NCBI GenBank assembly: GCA_014190175.1
Contig: BJFZ01000056.1
Location: forward strand, 1 to 7,399
Length of the DNA: 7,399 bases
Direction of reading: 5' to 3'
Origin: Actinomycetes bacterium
GTDB taxonomy: Bacteria; Actinomycetota; Actinomycetes; Nanopelagicales; Nanopelagicaceae
Both the position numbers and the translations under genes were made by a program. Below are positions 5,790 through 7,399 of the stretch, piece after piece (position 1 is the stretch's first letter; every line of letters starts with the position of its first letter). The notes below the pieces were generated by a model. That model ran no database searches. It saw only the letters and a list, made by a program, of their open reading frames with translations, and had not been told where the DNA came from.

Positions 5790-5817
5790 TTGACAACTTT
5801 TTTAATGGCAGTAGTTT
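5790..5817 (+). promoter_or_regulatory. Candidate promoter of the substrate-binding lipoprotein gene
   Basis: There is a perfect -35 TTGACA (5790-5795), a 16-nt spacer and TAGTTT (5812-5817) as a TAnnnT-type -10. Transcription would start near 5824, leaving a leader of about 35 nt before the ATG at 5860. The -10 is imperfect, but spacing and context are good. Confidence 0.6.
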
Positions 5818-5848
5818 TTAGTCACAAAGGTATTCTCATACAAAAAAT

Positions 5849-5853
5849 AGGAG
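5849..5853 (+). promoter_or_regulatory. Shine-Dalgarno that decides the lipoprotein start
   Basis: AGGAG at 5849-5853 directly abuts the ATG at 5854, which is too close to serve it. It is 6 nt from the ATG at 5860, which is ideal. The second ATG is therefore taken as the start. Confidence 0.75.
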
Positions 5854-5859
5854 ATGAGT

Positions 5860-7242
5860 ATGGAAATTTCTAGAATTCAAAAAACTAAAAGTGTGCGGAG
5901 GAGATCCAAGATTTCAATAGCTTTGACTTTTCTTGTTGTGTCTTTAGTTGGATGCACTTCGGCAAGTCAAGATAAGGATGCTGCACAATCAGAGAGTGCC
6001 CCTGTTGTCGAAGCCCCAATAATTGGGGGTACCGTCAATATTCTAACTTGGCAAACTGGTGCTTCGGTTGATGCCGCCGTGAAGACTGTTGCAAAGCTTT
6101 ACGAGAAGACTCACCCTGGTACAACCATTAACGTAACCATTCTTCCTTACGAGCAGTATGAGCAGAAACTGCAACTGGCCATTACCGGTGGGAAAACTCC
6201 AGATATTTTCCAAGCAGCCTCGACTGCGTTGCGATTGGTTGAAAGCGGAAAAGTTCTCCGTCTTGATGATCGAATTGCCAACGATCCACTTCTCAGTGAT
6301 GACAGTAAAGTCCGCACAACAGCATATGATTTAGCAAAGTTTGATGGAACACATGTCGACGCATTTCCGACAGGCACTCTGTGTGGTATGCAACTCTTCT
6401 ACAACCAAGATCTTTTTGATAAAGCAGGAGTTACTTATCCGACTGCTGCATGGACTTGGGATGACTTTCTTGCAGCTGCACAGAAATTAACCGTTGCAAA
6501 AAATGGCAAGACAACTCAGTGGGGTACAACACTTGGATACCTAAGAGGATGGGACGGTGGTTGGCAAGCAATTGCCGCATCGAATGGTATGGGAAGTTTC
6601 CTCGATTCAAGCGGTGCTACACCTCGACTAGCAGTTGAACAACCGCAGGTTGAGAGTGCATGGCAATTACTTCAAGACCTGATCTACAAATATAAAGTCG
6701 CACCAACCCTTAGCACTGAAGAAATTTTCAAGCAGAGTGGAAATTCATTCCAATCAGGGAAAACTGCGATGGTGGTTGATGGCTGCTGGCAAATGGGCCC
6801 TTACGATAATGCAATTAAGAATCTAGGAATGATGACCCTTCCTGTTGGTTCTTCGGGACAAAGTGTTGGACCTGTTTGGGGTTCAAACATGATTATCTCT
6901 AAAGATAGTAAGAATATAGACACCGCATGGGACTTCTTACGTTGGTGGACAGTGACACAAGATGCCATGGTGCCGTTTGCCAAAACTAGTGCCGCTTGCG
7001 GTAGTGCAATTGTTAAGGAATTTGATGCTTTGCTAAATACCCCCTGGGTGAATATTCCTGGTGGTGATGCGTGTGCCAACTCCCTTAACAATGTGAAGAA
7101 CTTCAGCATCTACACACCAAATTGGGGTGAGGTATACGGGAAAGTCATCGACCCCACTTGGAATACGAAATTACTCGAAGGGAAGATAACGGCAAAAGAG
7201 TTTGTAGCTACTTTGAAAACCGAGACGGACGGTAAATTATGA
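5860..7242 (+). CDS. Extracellular solute-binding lipoprotein of a sugar-type ABC transporter
   Basis: The 460-residue protein begins MEISRIQKTK and has a lipoprotein signal: a basic n-region with RRRSK (13-17), hydrophobic core ISIALTFLVVSLV, and lipobox L-V-G-C with Cys32 as the lipidation site. A Ser/Asp/Ala-rich linker leads into a family 1 (MalE-like) substrate-binding fold. Typical marks are GGTVNILTW (57-65), LYEKTHPG and INVTILPYEQYEQKLQLAI, GGKTPDIF (110-117), a YNQDLFDKAGV segment, YPTAAWTWDDFLAAAQKL, and FQSGKTAMVVDGCWQ. This family captures carbohydrates outside the membrane for an ABC importer. The specific sugar, or another polar solute, cannot be read from the sequence. It has its own promoter and a hairpin at its stop codon; permease and ATPase genes are not seen in the window. 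ATG 5854, two codons earlier, is rejected on SD spacing. Confidence 0.92.
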   Translation: MEISRIQKTKSVRRRSKISIALTFLVVSLVGCTSASQDKDAAQSESAPVVEAPIIGGTVNILTWQTGASVDAAVKTVAKLYEKTHPGTTINVTILPYEQYEQKLQLAITGGKTPDIFQAASTALRLVESGKVLRLDDRIANDPLLSDDSKVRTTAYDLAKFDGTHVDAFPTGTLCGMQLFYNQDLFDKAGVTYPTAAWTWDDFLAAAQKLTVAKNGKTTQWGTTLGYLRGWDGGWQAIAASNGMGSFLDSSGATPRLAVEQPQVESAWQLLQDLIYKYKVAPTLSTEEIFKQSGNSFQSGKTAMVVDGCWQMGPYDNAIKNLGMMTLPVGSSGQSVGPVWGSNMIISKDSKNIDTAWDFLRWWTVTQDAMVPFAKTSAACGSAIVKEFDALLNTPWVNIPGGDACANSLNNVKNFSIYTPNWGEVYGKVIDPTWNTKLLEGKITAKEFVATLKTETDGKL

Positions 7243-7280
7243 AGGAAGGGCCTAACCAGCCCTCTCCTTTAGAATTTTAC
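7242..7280 (+). terminator. Possible weak terminator or intercistronic hairpin after the lipoprotein gene
   Basis: AAGGA-AGGG (7242-7250) pairs with CCCT (7261-7264) and, after a one-base bulge, TCCTT (7266-7270). That gives 9 bp around a 10-nt loop, and TTTAGAATTTT-like sequence follows. The stem starts on the last base of the stop codon. The T run is interrupted, so it may be a leaky terminator or a stabilising 3' hairpin. Confidence 0.45.
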
Positions 7281-7315
7281 CTAAGATGTCTAGATCTCCG
7301 AATTAGCTAATAGCC

Positions 7316-7399
7316 ATGAGTTTATGGCAAGAATCGGCTTTTGATGCGATGACTGCAATCGGTCATCGCATCGATCGCGAGCGCGGGGGTCAGCCTTAT
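7316..7399 (+). CDS. Unrecognised open reading frame running off the right edge, partial
   Basis: An ATG at about 7316 opens a frame that stays open to the window end. It has 28 codons, reading MSLWQESAFDAM and then TAIGHRIDRERGGQPY. I do not recognise the family. The frame has no clear Shine-Dalgarno; the sequence before it is AT-rich and includes TTAGCTA, so it may be leaderless or not a gene. It follows the lipoprotein gene by about 70 nt on the same strand, the position where a transporter permease would be common. The visible residues are polar and charged, not a membrane protein start. It includes an 11-bp perfect inverted repeat. The exact start base should be confirmed. Confidence 0.35.
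   Translation, partial: MSLWQESAFDAMTAIGHRIDRERGGQPY
7343..7372. repeat. Perfect 11-bp inverted repeat
   Basis: GATGCGATGAC (7343-7353) and GTCATCGCATC (7362-7372) are exact inverses around TGCAATCG. As RNA it would be an 11-bp stem with an 8-nt loop. There is no T run after it, so it is not a classical terminator. It lies inside the putative partial gene at the right edge. Confidence 0.8.

Larger units (their letters stand above)
5588..5859. other. AT-rich spacer between the tRNA and the transporter lipoprotein gene
   Basis: There is no gene in these 272 nt and the stretch is strikingly AT-rich. ATTTGATT occurs directly after the tRNA (5589-5596) and again at 5644-5651. The second copy, extended to ATTTGATTG, is inverted as CAATCAAAT at 5702-5710. 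ATTGAAC (5682-5688) and GTTCAAT (5699-5705) form another inverted pair around 10 nt. The right end carries the promoter and Shine-Dalgarno of the lipoprotein gene. I see no GC-rich terminator for the tRNA. Confidence 0.6.

Noticed and set aside
1..7399. CRISPR array, insertion sequence, toxin-antitoxin or defence system
   Set aside because: No regularly spaced repeats, terminal inverted repeats with a transposase, or recognisable defence or toxin genes are present.

Overview
The window looks like a piece of chromosome from an AT-leaning, streamlined actinobacterium. The left edge carries the C-terminus of an actinobacterial-type acyl-CoA carboxylase beta subunit, tail to tail with a DUF3145 gene, a family essentially restricted to Actinobacteria. 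Base composition is well below typical actinobacterial GC, intergenic gaps are short, and S51/cyanophycinase-like genes are present. Together these fit a small-genome freshwater lineage such as the acI group (Nanopelagicales). That placement is inference, not proof.

Left block (1-1860), housekeeping: accD/pccB-type 3' end (+), DUF3145 (-), a gene-free stretch of about 370 nt that serves as a leader for a cold-shock protein gene (+), then a secreted M23 metallopeptidase-like gene (-). The strong intrinsic terminator of the cold-shock gene overlaps the 3' end of the M23 coding sequence.

Middle block (1890-5221), hydrolases: two genes of the peptidase S51 / class I glutamine-amidotransferase-like fold are translationally coupled (TGATG overlap). 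They share the same ordered motifs, so they look like divergent paralogues. The first also carries a C-terminal helical domain resembling the end of cysteinyl-tRNA synthetase. Converging on them is a large cytoplasmic gene of the neutral/alkaline ceramidase family. It keeps the putative zinc ligands but lacks the serine expected in the ceramidase GDVSPN motif.

Right block (5222-7399): an intact tRNA with anticodon CAT (probably elongator Met) and encoded CCA, a very AT-rich spacer rich in short inverted repeats, and a lipoprotein substrate-binding component of a sugar-type ABC transporter. The lipoprotein gene has a good promoter and Shine-Dalgarno and a hairpin directly at its stop codon. 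An unrecognised open frame starts near the right edge and contains a perfect 11-bp inverted repeat.

A plausible reading is housekeeping genes on the left and a small scavenging module (amide or peptide hydrolases plus a solute-binding protein) around a tRNA on the right. I see no CRISPR, transposase, phage gene or recognised defence system. The least ordinary items are the S51-CysS-tail fusion paired with its paralogue, and the serine-less ceramidase-like enzyme.
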